Notes: a model not told the origin generated them from the letters alone. Positions 47,881 through 60,403 are shown, numbered from the stretch's first letter. The stretch is DNA of 64,000 nucleotides from Trichaptum fuscoviolaceum (GCA_910574455.1 CAJSYZ010000008.1:2358707-2422706); one strand, 5' to 3'. Program-made: numbers and translations.

Positions 47881-49109
47881 GATATTTACTATGCAGCATT
47901 TTCTCACTTCTTGAAGGAAATAGCCTTGTGATCCATATGTTGTCAAATAAGGCCTGCTTATGATGCAAAACATGTAGAATAGTCGAGGAGCTAAGATTGT
48001 CTGCTTGAGATGGTGGTGATTTTCCTATCATAGTGATTGAAGTGATTTTCCTGTCGGAGGAAAGAGGTATAACTATCTTTATGTCACGTCCTCTTGAGTT
48101 TGCCAAATTTGCTGATAGTATAATCTCCGAGTTGGAGTGGCCATCTAATGCTGATGCATATGTTGTCTGGTTTACATGGTTTGAAAGTGAGTTTCATTAT
48201 ATAAAGCTGCGGAGTCAGAGTAACGCACTTGGTTTGAATTTCGCAGTCTTGATTGATATCTGTCCTGTTGAACCGTAACTACATTGCCCTTTTGCGAGGA
48301 TACCGAGACGGTCGTTGTTGTCTGCTCTTTAGAAGATTCCATTCTTGCATTCTGTAGTGCATTGAAGAGAAGACGAAGGTGCTATTTCCTCCTATTAAGC
48401 TGTGCTTTCTCGTTCACGGGAAATGACATACCTCGATGTCCCACTCGCTAACATTGATTCGAGGGACCTTGTTTAATTCTTTCCTCAGTTCACCGGTATT
48501 ATGACTACCAACGCGTGCGGCCAACCATGACTTCTGCGAGAGAGACAGTGTCTCATTTTCGTTGTAAATATCTGATTCAAACAGTTTCTGGACGAAATCG
48601 CGATCGTGTACTTCAAAACCCTTCAGACTTTTGTCCAGCATTTGAACGACATTCCTCGAGTGAGGTGGGAGGCTAAGTAAGTCAACGACGTTGGAGCACA
48701 CAAGCCCCACATCGTAGGCCGCTAAGGCGAAGACATGGCCGTCGAAAGCGAGCAACGTATACTCCGCATTGTCAAGAAAGGCGTCCTGTAGATACTTGCG
48801 GATTGCCAGGATCGACGGGGGCATTCCATTTGCTTGCTTTTTCTGTCGACGCTGCGGTTGATTTTCGTTCTTACAAAGACTGTGGACGAGCAAGACCCTG
48901 GTCGCAGTCGCATACGCAATCGCAGTGAGCGAGCCGTGCTTGGTGAACGCAGGATAAACGCCGATCGTCTTATCTGATTTAGATACAGACTCTCTCAACC
49001 AGTCCACGTCTTCTTCAGCAAGTCCTATTTCCGGCGTGGTTTTCAGAGTAATTATCGTAGGACGTTCGTTTATAATAGACTGTTGTATCTCTTTGCAGGT
49101 GGGCGGCAT
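46179..49109 (-). CDS. UPF1-like SF1B helicase with N-terminal extension
   Basis: ATP-dependent RNA/DNA helicase of the UPF1/NAM7-like group. The N-terminal exon (48.43-49.11 kb) reads MPPTCKEIQQSIINERPTII, LKTTPEIGLAEEDVDWLRES and DAFLDNAEYTLLAFDGHVFA, with no known domain assigned. An intron after SEWDIE joins NARMESSKEQ ... RLRNSNQ, and another joins TTYASALDGHSNSEIILSAN. The helicase core is complete: ITVIQGPPGTGKTTVISAF (motif I), IAETNIGIINIAEKL (Ia), LVVDEASQI (II), ICFCGDNKQLPP (III), IQYRMPSIIGDF (IV), VDSFQGQEDDFIIIS (V) and LNERRANVMLTRAKKGMF (VI). The stop is at 46179. Introns of 45-65 nt lie at matched phases. The core is very AT-rich while the N-terminal half is not. Such helicases are often multicopy in mushroom genomes; the substrate is unknown. 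Confidence 0.85.
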
Positions 49110-49258
49110 CTTGGGCGGCCTGTCGAAAGCTAATCTGAGCGCGCAGCGATGGTAATGATGGAAGAGAGGTCAGAGTTCAGACGCGGCGCGGTTTAGCTTT
49201 CTCCGGATAGCTCTTGTCCCAAACATCCATTTCCGAACACTTTCGTGCTCCTTACGAG

Positions 49259-50163
49259 ATGGATACTGAGGATCTGGCTCCCTCTAAGCTAGGAACAAAG
49301 GAATAGTGAGCTCAGGCGGGAACCTATAACTGCACATCCACCGACGATTCACTGTTCTGGCAGCTGGGATAACATCTATGGAGAGGAACTGTCGAATTTT
49401 GACGAAATCGGGGATGAGGGTGAAGTATGGTACGTTGGCTACATTTTACAATGTACGGTCTATGTATGCTTTGTAGGTTTGGCCAGGAAAGCGTGGAGAA
49501 GATGAAAAACTGGGCTCTGAAGCACGTCCTGCCGACCTCAGATCCATTCATCGTCGAGATCGGTGTGGGTAACGGGAATCTTTTGTTCGCTCTGCTGGAG
49601 GAGGGTTACAACGCGAAACGAATGGCAGGCGTAGACTACAGTCCCGATGCCATACGTCTTGCTCGTTCGATAGCTCAAACGAAAGAAGCAGAAGACATTA
49701 CTTTCGAGTCCTCAGACTTTCTGAATGACGATCTCTTGAAGCTCGATGGCATGGATGGGTGCGGATGGGACTTAGTTCTCGACAAAGGGACCTACGATGC
49801 TATGGCACTAGCGGAAAGGGACGAGACGGGCAAAAAGCCATGCGATGTCTATCCGTGTAGAGTTGCTGCCGTGCTGAAGCCAGGAGGATATTTTTTGATT
49901 ACCTGTCAGTATATGAACACCTTTGACCGGCTCGTAATATCTGACCTCAATGTAGCTTGCAATTTCACGTACGATGAGTTGATTCGGATATTTGCTACGC
50001 AGGAAACCGGCCTCACATTCCAGTTCGTTTTCTTGCTCAATACTATGTCTTCGGGTTTCGCTAACGTTTTTGTAGTTCAGAGGTTAAGCACCAAAGCATC
50101 TCATTTGGAGGAGTCACGGGCAGTACATACTGCACAGTTGCATTTCGTAAAGAAGTAAAATAA
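49259..50163 (+). CDS. EFM4-type eEF1A lysine methyltransferase (EEF1AKMT2/METTL10 family)
   Basis: SAM-dependent methyltransferase that modifies a lysine of translation factor eEF1A. The ATG at 49259 gives MDTEDLAPSKLGTKEY; in-phase introns link it to WDNIYGEELSNFDEIGDEGE and VWFGQESVEKMKNWA, the family signature. SAM motif I is VEIGVGNGNLLFALLEEG. Then come GVDYSPDAIRLARSIA, the DLVLDKGTYDAMAL post-motif, and LKPGGYFLIT spliced into SCNFTYDELIRIF. The last exon, read after a gttcgt donor, is HSEVKHQSISFGGVTGSTYC then TVAFRKEVK with a stop at 50161-50163; the unspliced frame would lose this conserved end. It shares a 149-bp divergent spacer with the helicase gene, and its stop is 21 bp from that of SGD1. 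Confidence 0.93.
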
Positions 50164-50184
50164 GGATAAAGTGAAAACCATATC

Positions 50185-53100
50185 TCATGCAAGCACGCCC
50201 GTCTCCAAGCCCATCTGAAGGCTTTCCTTCGATACACCGGCAGCCCACTCTATGAAGAGTCTCATTTTCTCATCCTCATCCTCCACCTTTTTAAACGCGG
50301 TGGAAATGAAATGAAGAATCCCCCGCGCAAGGACTGGGACACGTAGAGCCTTAAGCATGATCTCTTCTAGGGTCTTGTTGTCCCTCTTGGTGATCGAGAC
50401 ACTTATATTCATGTTCGGAGCGGCAGACGAATCTTGAGAGCTGACGAAGAGTTGGGTGAAGAGTTGCCTGAGGAATGTCTGCGTCTTCGCTTTCAAAGTG
50501 ACAAAGTCTAAGGTCTAGAAACCCGACAATCGTAAACATTCATAATAGCAATACATTATAAGAGTCATCACCTTCATGATTGTAATGGCTACACTGTCCT
50601 TTGCGATCCACCATGCGTAAGCCTTAGCGATGTTAGCCATGCGCGTGCTGGAGATCCGATCCAGGTCGAAGTTGACATTGTCATCATCCTCAAAGCTCTT
50701 CGCCATCTCTGCTCCTCCAACGCTTGTTTCGCCTAAACTACGTAGGAAGTCCCAGAGGCAATACTGTAAGGTGACTTTGTGACTGTGTGTAAGACGGCAG
50801 AGATGTTGCCCGATAAGTGTATAATAAGGATTATACGTTTTCTCCTATGTGAAAGTAAGGATACTTAGTCGTCATGAACAAGGGTCAGCAATGCTCACAT
50901 TCCCACAACAGTGTAGCAAAACACGTATAATCTCTCGCTGCTGAATATCTGTCAGGTTCAGCTGCGATAGACGATCACATGCATCAACGTAATCCTAAGA
51001 ACAAGGTCAATTTTGTTCCATAAACCATGTGGGACGTACTCACATCGCTGCTCATGAGGACCACAAAGATACTGCGCCGCACGTCCGTGTTCATGCCTTG
51101 CTTTTTTGCCAGTTTCAGCAGAGCGTTCTCCAACTCGACAGGGGCTGAAGGCTGTGCTTCGCGTTCCTCTTGTCTGTCGACGAGCGGGTCCCCACCCCAG
51201 GCCGCTCCGACTAACCACCACTTACCCTTGGAGTCTGCCTGATGCAAGTCATCCAGGGATATTCGTAAGGGCTCGTGAGCGTGTACTGCACATACGTTAA
51301 GGATGGATGTAAACACTTAGAGCATGCTTGAGCTTACCATGATATTTCTTATCGATGCCCGCAACAAATCTACTTATACGCTCTTTCGACTCATTCCCGC
51401 CTTGACTTGTCTGATTCTTGACCTTGTTATTCTTCAGATTTGTCAGTGTTTCAACCATGAATCGCATGCGTGAACTTTGAAGTATCGATCAGTAGTATTG
51501 CAAGCGTATATGAGCGCAGTACGTACCTCGTCGCACTCTGAGAACCCAGCTTTGATTGAACTATCTGAATTATATCCTTCAAAGCTGAAGGATCGTCTTG
51601 CCGAAGCTGTGTTCCAGTACCTGTGCCCAAGGACTTAGCATCTCGTCACGGACGTATCATAAGCTATGCCCACCATACCTCTTGCAAGTTTTAGTATAAG
51701 TTCTATGTCGAACTCCTTCAAATCTCCCTCCAGTATTAGTCGAATAATGTCGTACACAAGCGTGCAGGATATGACTCGGTAGTTGTAAAGATCCGATATT
51801 AGAACTATTAGGTTCGAACATTCTTTCCCTATAGGATCGTCATCGGACATTGGCGAGCTTTCCGCCTCTGTGAGTTGCTGTGTCTTCTCATAATGCAACT
51901 CAAATTGTGCAACTACGGTCTGGACGAAGTAAGCAGCTATAGAAAGCACGTAAACCTTACAGTCCTAGCATATGAGTGGAGACGAGCGCACCAAGTTCGA
52001 TCCCGATAATTTTATGCAGGCTAGCAACAAGACCAGCATGCAGAGCAACGTAAGAGTCAAGGAGAATCGAATGTGAGCATGTACCCTCGATTATCAGCGT
52101 TGTCAGCGTTGAGGTAATGTCTTTAAAGTGAGATCAGCATTCTGAAGCGCTTGTATAAAACTCCGAGAAAAGCATACCATGGCGCCGATGAGTTCGGTAC
52201 AGATTCTCCACCTCTTTGAGTATGGAGTCTAAATTCTGCTCACTCAGCTTGTTCAAAAGGCCCTTTAATTTTCGAGCAAGCTTGACATCGCCTTCGACAT
52301 CTCCCTGAAGCTTTCGAAGATGTGGAGGAATATATGCGGCTAATTAGCATACCGGTCAGTTTGGATGGCTGCAACAACTCTTGAAAGCGTAGCTCACAGT
52401 GCGATTTAGTTTCGCTTTCAGACTTTTGAGAAACAGCCTGGCTACCTTCGGGGGCTTCTGAGTCAATGTCAGATGCGAATCCTGCCCACTCGTCCTCTTC
52501 GCCTTCGCCTTCATCTACACCAGACAGTTCGTCGGTCCCTCCATCGGCAAAGTCGGACTCGGACTCGTCAGTTTCCGCAGCATGAAGCTACGCAAAAGTA
52601 ATCAGTAATCTTCTCGGATCAAGGGTTTAAATGGACAGTACCATAGCATCAAATGAGTTCTCTTCCGTGTCCTTCTCGTCGAGGTCCACAAGCAAATCTT
52701 TTAGATCTCAGTATAAGGATTTATCGGTCATGCAGAGAAAGAAATGTTACCTAAAAGACCGTCATCTTCGAAGGCTGCGTTATAACGACCCTTTCCCTTC
52801 TTTTTCTTGTCTATTCCGAGCTTCTTCTCGAGCATGGAGATGTAAACATCCTCTTCGAGTTCCTGTCTAGATCGGACTGGCTTCGATGTAAATGGATCCT
52901 CCGTTTCTGCATTTCCTTCATGCTTGCTGCCAGATTCTTTCACCCTTTGCTTGGGTTTGGCACTCACCGCCGGCTTTGTCGCAAGTTTTGACGAGCCAGA
53001 GGCACGTCCTTCCTTTTCCTGAGAATTCGCAGTCGAAAGGCTCGCCTTCGCATTGTCCCCAGATATTCGTCTTCTCTTTCGACCTGGGCCTTTGACGGTC

Positions 53101-53378
53101 TCTATCTCGACATCCGCTCGCCGCTTCAGTCCGTTATGGCCACTACCAAAGTGCTGAGCCTTTCTTTCCTTTGCAGTCTGTCTCTCTCCTTTCCGTAGGG
53201 CTTTGCGATCCCGGCCGCTGGTGTGCGACTTGTTTTGTATCCCTGTGCAGGCGAACAAAGTATTCACTAACTGCCAGTGCTTATTTCATTCTGAGTACAC
53301 ACCATGACTGTCCGAAGCTATTTCGTCAAGTATAGATTGCGGTAAACGAACGTTTGGTTGAAACCGTCGAGGCGGCAT
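50185..53378 (-). CDS. SGD1: SGD1/NOM1 nucleolar protein (MIF4G + MA3 domains)
   Basis: Nucleolar ribosome-biogenesis factor that in yeast recruits or assists 40S maturation. The ATG at 53378 gives MPPRRFQPNVRLPQSILDEI, then NKSHTSGRDRKALRKGERQT, a basic nuclear/nucleolar region with RKRRRISGDN, and QELEEDVYISMLEKKLGIDK. An acidic stretch (52.5-52.6 kb) precedes the MIF4G domain, seen in MRIAE-like helices and IVLISDLYNYRVISCTLVYD and LILKLARG (51.6-51.8 kb). KWWLVGAAWGG follows (51.2 kb). The MA3 domain is DVRRSIFVVLMSSDDYVDAC, then RLSQLNLTDIQQREIIRVLL. The end is VEDEDEKMRLFIEWAAGVSK with a stop at 50185. About fourteen short introns. Individual exon joins in the MIF4G part were not all verified. 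Confidence 0.88.
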
Positions 53379-53777
53379 GAGAGAGGAAACTTGAAATGAA
53401 TGTGCCGCGCGTCATTCGGCAACAGTCTAAATGCAATGTATACTTCAAGTTGAAGCTTTTGAGTTGAATTTTGTAACAACTTTCCTCAAGCAACCTTGTG
53501 AAAGTTTCATAGATTAATCAAAATGCGCGAACACAGTCGCTACATTAATAGAGGTAGAGGGGTAATAAGAATTGAGGTTGAGCTGTGATGCGAACGAATG
53601 CTAAGTGAGGTATAACAAAGAGTGATATGATACTATATGATAGCAAAGTAACAAGAAGAAAATGTGATAATTGACCCAAACCGTCAAAACATAATTGGAT
53701 ACTTTTCCATGACAAAGATAAAAGGAATAGGAAAGCATGAGAGAGAAATCTTGTCCAAAAGTCAACACTGAAACACA
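53379..53777. other. Spacer between SGD1 and the CAF120-like gene
   Basis: About 0.4 kb holding the SGD1 promoter (left-pointing) and the 3' end of the CAF120/SKG3-like gene. It is AT-rich with no other feature recognised. Confidence 0.4.
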
Positions 53778-56700
53778 TCATGTTCGTGCAGCAGCTTCAC
53801 TGTCCTTCCGTGTGCGATCACCAGGAGCAGGGGAGCCGGCAGGCGAGTCGTTGTAAGATGAAACACGCTGTGATGCCTGGCCTGAGTTATGTCCGGAACC
53901 TGGATTCAGCCCTGTGTTAAAGTTGTTCATGTTCGGCGAGCCATCAAAACCATTCGGTCCCAGCGAGAAGCGGGAGTCAAAGCCGCCGCCCGGACTGCTG
54001 TTACCAGTCATTTGCATGCCCATAGGAGCGCCCATGCCTGGCATACCACCCATGCCCATGCCCATACCCATACCCATCGGCATACCCATACTCATCATCG
54101 ACATGCGTGGGTCATAGCCCATATTGCCCATCATAGGAGCAGGACTTCCACCCCCACCGTTCGGGCTACCTCCGCCTCCTCCTTCACCCCCAACTTGCGA
54201 TCCTGCAGTAGACATAGCAATCATTGCTTGCTGATATGCCTGCGCGGCCTGTTGGGCTGCGAACATGTGCTGTGGGTTCATCATCATCGGGTTCATCATT
54301 GGGTTGAAGAACATGCTCGGGTTCCCGCCCATCGGGAACATGCCGTTCATCATTGGATTCATCCCAGTCATCTGCGGAGTGAGACCGCCCATGCCGTACA
54401 TGCTCATCGGATACATCCCACCCTGAGCGGCCATCTGTTGTTGCTGCTCGAGTTGTTGTCGTTGGAAGTCATCGAGTTTACGCTGACGGTCCTCTGCTAG
54501 CCTCTTTTCCCGCTCACGCTCCGTTAAGGCCGCGCCCATGCCACCTTCGCGCTTTCGTTCCCGCTCATGAGCAGATATAGCGCCAAGAAGACCTACTTGC
54601 GGTTCTGGCGGCTTATTCGGGACATTAATCAAAGATGCGCCTGTTTCTCGAGCAACCTCTTCTTGACGTTTGGCAGACCTATCCTGCTTGTCTTGCAGGC
54701 CTGCAGATAGCAAACCCTGCGGAGTGAAAGCCTTTGTCATCGTCTCAGACGGTGATTCCATTTGGATGAAGGTGTCTCGTTGTGTATTTTGGTTCGGTAA
54801 AGGCATAGCTGGGTCACGTCCAGCATCCAGCACTGCGTTGAACATGTTGGAACGAGAAGCACCAAGCTGTGAAGGATATTGTGCCTGAGGCCGACCGATG
54901 CTGGTTTCGCGATGACTTTCATCATAAGGCCTCCTCCCACTCTCAGTATACTGGTCTGACATGTAACGACGGCCTTGTGCTCCGTAATAATCTTCCGAGC
55001 CTATTCAAAGGTCACAGACAAGTCAAGAATGAGTCAGAAAATAACGATCATTACGTATAATTCGAAGAAAAAAACTCACCTCCCGGCGACCGACCTCGAG
55101 GAATTTGCGGCAATGTGCGCAATGGTCTCTGTTGGTATTGCTGATTTTGTGCGTACTGGTCTCGAGGATCTAAGCCAGAGTTTGACGGAGAGAGTCCTCG
55201 CATCTGTTGCTGAATGGCAGGGTTACGGCCGACAGGCGCAGCGATTGACGGGCCGTGACTGGACCTACTCGCAGAAGCACCACGGGGTCTATCTTCATCC
55301 TCCTCATCACCATCCTCCTCCTCCTCCTCTTCGTCTTCTTCCTCCTCATCCTCGCTACTCTCCCAACCACCTTCCCTCGGTTTAGTCCTCTGTTTGCCAT
55401 TCGGTCGGCCAGGTTTATGAAGCACCGCTTCGTGTGCGGCCTGCTGCGCTTGCGAGCGTGCTTTTCTCTCTGCAGCCTGCTTGGATGGCGCGAACGACGA
55501 CTTGTACTGAGTTGCCTGCGGCGACGGAGCCCGTTCCTCAGGTTCCATTATTGTTGGTGGAGCTGGGAGAGGATGTTCAGCAGCCTGTCCGTTTCTCTGC
55601 GGGGGTGACTGTGCAGAAGGCGCTACAGCATTATTCTCGTTTTGTTCGAGGAAACTGAGCGCGGCCAGCGCATCCACCGTATCATCGTCAGCATACGGCG
55701 AGCTCATCTGCGCGTTAGACCGAGATGGTTGTTGGTAAGAAGGTTGTTGTGGTTGCTCTTCAGGCGTCGCGTTGAGGGACGTGGACGATTCAAATCGCCT
55801 ATTAGTACCAGCCGGTGGCAGTGCTCTCGCACCAGAAGGTTTTCTGCCAAGCGCTGTTCGGGGGGCTAGGTGCCCGGCTGCCTCTCCGGCACTGACTGCA
55901 CTTCCGGAGTCCGCACCCGGAGACCCTGATCGTCCTTGGCCTTGCAAGTGCTCAAAGCCCATTGGTGTCTGCTGGCGTCGTGGAGGCACATCTCCGGCTG
56001 CAGGTGGAAGATTAGGCGGGCTAGAAGGCAAGGGGCGATGCTGAGTAGGTGACTGCAAGGTATCAGCAACACTCATTGGATTCGTCAGCATCGAATGATC
56101 GTCGTCTGACTCTTCGGAGTCTGCAGTTCCCGACTGTGATGGACGGGTCGGCAAAGTTACTGTATGAGAAGAGTCTTGGTGATTTTGGTTGATGTAGTAC
56201 AACGCGCCATCTTCATTGAACACGTACTCCGGCTGCTGACGCGGAGGCGAGGAACGAGACGTCGGCTGTTGCCAGGATGAATTTGACGTGCTGGAACTCT
56301 GCTGAGGACTCATCGTCATCGACGGTCTCACTAGTGGCGATTTCGAAGGAGGAGCAGGAGGCCGATCGCGCTCGAGCGACATACTTATACCTCCCATTTC
56401 GTCTTGTGAAAACGGTGATGACAGAACACTCGTCCTTGATCGCTCAGACACGGGACTGTTTGGACTCTGATGTGGCTGAGCAACCATCGTGATGCTCGGA
56501 TTCGGGGGTGGTGTCGAGGGTGCCGGTTTTGGCGAGAATCGCATTTGGGAGCTGATGGACGGCGCCTGTTCGGAGGCGGGAGACTGCACGGATGACGTCG
56601 GTACACGCACGTCCGTTGGGTCGGACGACGGGCTGCCGACGCGACGCGATTCGTCCAGCAGCGGGGAGTTCACCATCCGTGTCGGGCTGACTAAACGCAC

Positions 56701-59212
56701 GCCGGAGGACGAAGCAGACTCCTGGCTGATTTTGCGAGCAGGTTGGAGAGGTATAGGTGGAGAAACAGATTGCATTAGTCGCGTCTCGTCGTACGACTTC
56801 GCCCCGCCCGTCGGGCTATCCATAACCGGCCCTCCTAGTCCTTCCTCTTGAATGGGCGATGTAGTGACATTTCGAGTTAAAGATCCACCACCACTGCCGC
56901 TTCCAGACGGAGGAGAGACTGTGTGCTCGTGCAAACTGCCTGCATGCCCTTCTGAGAGCTCTTTGCTACGCTCGGTGATGGGAGTGAGCGAGGTTCGTCC
57001 TTGACCAGACGTTGGCGGACTAGCGACAGGCGCAGGCTGGGAAGTGTTGTCAAAGCTGAAGGGCGGAAGCTGGAACCCAGATGAAGAGTCTACGTTCTGC
57101 TGTAACTGGGGTGCTTGAGATTGCTGTTGCTGTTGTGTAGGTTCTTCGGCGACACTAGCAATGGGTGGTAGAGATGGTGGAGTGTCTCCAGTATTGAACA
57201 TACCATTGACGGCCGGGGACGACATCGGTGAGATATTCGCTGGTGCGCCTCCCTGCCCATACAACTTTCTGATAAGAATTTCCTTGAACTTTTGTCTAAC
57301 TTCAGAGCCTCTGTCCTCGCGCGGGTCGACCGACTCTGCTTCCTCTCGTTCCATGAACAGGTTGTTTTTTGCCGGTCCAACTGGGTAACTGAACATTAGT
57401 GACACCGGATCTCGAGGATTCCAAGTATATCCAGTTGGTCGCCCATATAGACAGAATGCGTCATGTAAACCTATCAGATTTTTTGATGGAAATATTAGAA
57501 GTTGATAACGGACATAAACGTGTATATACAATACTTACCCACAAGCCATTTAAGCATCTCCAAAGAGCCTAATTTCCCGGGTTCTGCTTCGGGCATCAGC
57601 AACAGCCATCCTTCTCTACGCCGCCAGTCTCCAGCCAACTGTTCATCTCCAAAAAAACCTTCAATCTTCAACAGCGTGCTCCTACTGATCAGCTCGGGTC
57701 GCTCAGGATACACGCCAAACACCTGAGTCACGTTCTCCATCATAAGGACTGGACGTTTTCTGTCCTTCGGCTTTTGGGATAGGTATAAGGAAATGAGTGA
57801 CTTCCCGCCGCCTACGCTGACATTAGAGTCTTGATGTTGATGTGTGGCGCGACCGAAGAGGCTTGACATTCGATTTCTCTTTGGCAATCCAGGACTGTCT
57901 TCAGTAGAGCCGTCGTTGCTAGACTGCAGTACCATCCACAATCGTTTCCAATCTGTTTGTCCGGAAAGACGGATCTGCACCCATCCCTCCAGGCGACCGC
58001 GAAGAAGCGGTGAACGAGGGTCCTTCCCTGCAGGCCATGATTAGAATAGATTAATTACAGAGAAGATACAATACTGACAAACGCCATTCTCGCTGAGCGA
58101 CATGCGCAATAAATGGGCTGTGTACATCTCCTCTAATCGTGACTTCTCGTATGCCGCAAGTCGCAAAGCTGCGGTCCATGAGATAAGAGCTTGTGGGGAT
58201 GGGCAGGAAAATAATATAAGATTCATTCCTGCCGTTGTAAGGGTGATAACGTTCGAATGTTTTATTGGCGTGCCATTCGCATCTGGCATCGTAACTGCAC
58301 CCAGGACGTGTATCGACTAAATACGATTGTTAGCATGCGCATAATGCTAATAGCCTTCGAAATGCATACCGCGTCTGTAACATTGAGGTACGTCGGAGGC
58401 ACTTCTGCGCCACGCTTGTTCGCCTCAGCAATCTCAGCCATGTCCCATACACTCAACGTCGTGCCTCCTAACTGCGCCCACACATCCCGCCAAGGTTCTT
58501 CCTTTCCTACTACACGTCCATCCGCATGTCGTTCGATGTGTTTGACCAGCGGCCCCGAATAGTAAACTTTGTGCGCATGCGCGACGCTGAGCTGGACTAT
58601 CGAGCGGATCTCAGGGTGAAGTTGCTTTGGAGGCGCACTGGGGGCTGCTCCATTTCCCGCTGGCGTGGCGTTCCCATTTGTGCTAGGGGATAGCGTCTGT
58701 GTTTGCTGACCATTCGCCGCCATCGCCGCTTCCAGTGACGGTCGTGAGTTCGTCGTACTATTCACAGTGGCACCTCTTTGTTGTCCGGCGAGCGGAGAGC
58801 TCATGCGCCCAAATTCGTTCATCCCGGTTTGGCCGTTCTGCAGACCTGGCCGCAGTTGGCTCTGTCGTTGCTGAGCCTGCTGTTGTTGCTGATCTAAAAG
58901 CTGCTGTTGGTGTTGCGACGCACGGTTGCGAAAAGAGAAATTGAGGAGGGAAGTCGAGCGCCCGTGTGGAGGCCGGGACTGGTTAGTGGGAGAGGAGGGC
59001 GATGTGGGCGATGGGCTTGGTCCGCCTACGGGTGCGCCTTGTTGAATGCCTCCAGGAACCGCACCTGCTCCTGCTCCTCCTGGGCTCCCTGAGCCTGACG
59101 CGAACATCGAGTGTCGGTTCATCGTCGGTTTTCTCAGCCTGCGGGGCGTCGCCGAACCCTGCCTGCTCGTTATGGGCGGTGTCGTTGATGATTGGCCGGT
59201 CGCCGGCAGCAT
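53778..59212 (-). CDS. CAF120/SKG3-like PH-domain protein, about 1,650 residues
   Basis: In yeast, Caf120 associates with the CCR4-NOT complex and Skg3 with the cell cortex. The ATG at 59212 gives MLPATGQSSTTPPITSRQGS, then a low-complexity Gln/Ser/Pro leader with a Q-rich run. The conserved region reads LHPEIRSIVQLSVAHAHKVY, WRDVWAQLGGTTLSVWDMAE and PPTYLNVTDA (PH-like), then GTPIKHSNVITLTTAGMNLI, ALISWTAALRLAAYEKSRLE, EGWVQIRLSGQTDWKRLWMV and RPELISRSTLLKIEGFFGDE. LHDAFCLYGRPTGYTWNPRD follows in the next exon. The last 900 or so residues are disordered, with a solid acidic Glu/Asp block near 55.3 kb. The final exon, joined in phase after RSPGG, is Met/Gly-rich (MGMGMGMGMGGMPG) and ends in DRTRKDSEAAART. 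One continuous gene fits all joins. Confidence 0.85.
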
Positions 59213-59553
59213 CGATGCCGACTTAGCGATTCAATATTTCGTCAATATATATGTGGGTCTCTCGTTGTCGTTATTGTTGGCCCTGTGAACCGGGCTTATT
59301 ACACGATGTCGGTAGAGGTAAAGGAGTTTCGTATATTCACGGCAATCAAATTCATGTAATCTATGATGTATGTACTCTCCAAACGCAAAACCGGAGCTTG
59401 CACCAGCTTCTTTCACGAATGAAGATATGTCGTCGGATGTACGACTGTCGTGTTGCAGAAACCGGAAAATAGAGCTGGGAGTAGTGATGTTATTACCACC
59501 ATGAGCTTAGGATGTACTCAATGCAGCATGTGCTCGCACATTAGTAGGACGAA
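59213..59553. other. Spacer between the CAF120-like gene and COX11
   Basis: About 340 bp with the CAF120-like promoter and the COX11 3' flank, both pointing left. No further feature was recognised. Confidence 0.4.
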
Positions 59554-60403
59554 TTAAGCCGCATCTTTACGGTCCTCGGCCTTTGGACTATGCTCGTAAT
59601 CTGCGAAACCTTGAGAAGCAAGCACAACTTCATCAGGTGCATCTGGTTCCAGATGACCTCGTGCGTTCCGTTTCGCCCTGTGAAAGAGAAGACAAGTGAG
59701 AAAAGACATCAAGAAGCCGGAATAGAGAAACTCACCGAAAGAATGTATATGATAGCACCATATCGTCTACATTTGCACATGCCGGGTCGTCCAATATGTC
59801 TTTGTCGATAAAGAACAGCAACGGCATGTCAACTTCTTCACCCGCCAATAGCTTCTGCTCCTCAAAACAGAAGCACTCAACCTTCGCAAAGTATGGGGCG
59901 ATCTTCAGCCTATGAATCAGTATAAACTCTGAAACGGACATAATGCATGAGATATGCATACTCTATCCGGAGTGACATTATAAGTCGCAATGCCAATTAT
60001 ATCACTGTCGGATTTGTTCTTGGCCTTGTAGAAAGCGAGACTCGTCTCGCCAGGCAAGACGCTCACGTAACTTTGTTGTGGGGTGAATTGCCATGGTAGT
60101 GCTTCCGAAGTGTCCGCATTAAAGCGGACCTTTATTCGCCTTGCGTTCTCTACAGGTACGAGTCGCTCTGCCGCAAATTTGCCTGATCCTACTTGCGGAG
60201 TACCTGCGAAGCCTGTAGCAGCGCAGAAAGCACGGTAAAGAGGGACAGCAGCGTAGGACATCCCGCCTGCGAATAGGATCTGCAGAGTTCAGTATCAGTC
60301 CACTCAAGGGAAACAGATAAGTAGAGAGAAGGTGACGAACCACAGCAGTCGAGTACATCATCAATGTCCTATTCTTCTGCTTATAGTAGTCCTGCGCAGA
60401 CAT
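59554..60403 (-). CDS. COX11: COX11, copper chaperone for cytochrome c oxidase (5' end uncertain)
   Basis: Mitochondrial inner-membrane protein that inserts the CuB copper into Cox1. The in-frame ATG at 60403 gives MSAQDYYKQKNRTLMMYSTA; the junction to VILFAGGMSYAAVPLYRAFC forms the membrane segment and the first conserved Cys. Then come RIKVRFNADTSEALPWQFTP, YVSVLPGETSLAFYKAKNKS and GIATYNVTPDR, spliced to LKIAPYFAKVECFCFEEQKL with the CxC copper motif, then MPLLFFIDKDI and VLSYTFFRAKRNARGHLEPD, with a stop at 59554. The frame continues upstream of the ATG as FFTARTFATEQPPPSSRPRR, which looks like part of a mitochondrial presequence. The true start is therefore probably in an exon farther right (60.5-60.65 kb) that could not be joined in phase. 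Confidence 0.9.

Noticed and set aside
48033..48278. Right-strand frame containing FADSIISELEWPSNADAYVV
   Set aside because: The left-strand reading of the same DNA joins in phase to helicase exons on both sides, so this is a shadow.
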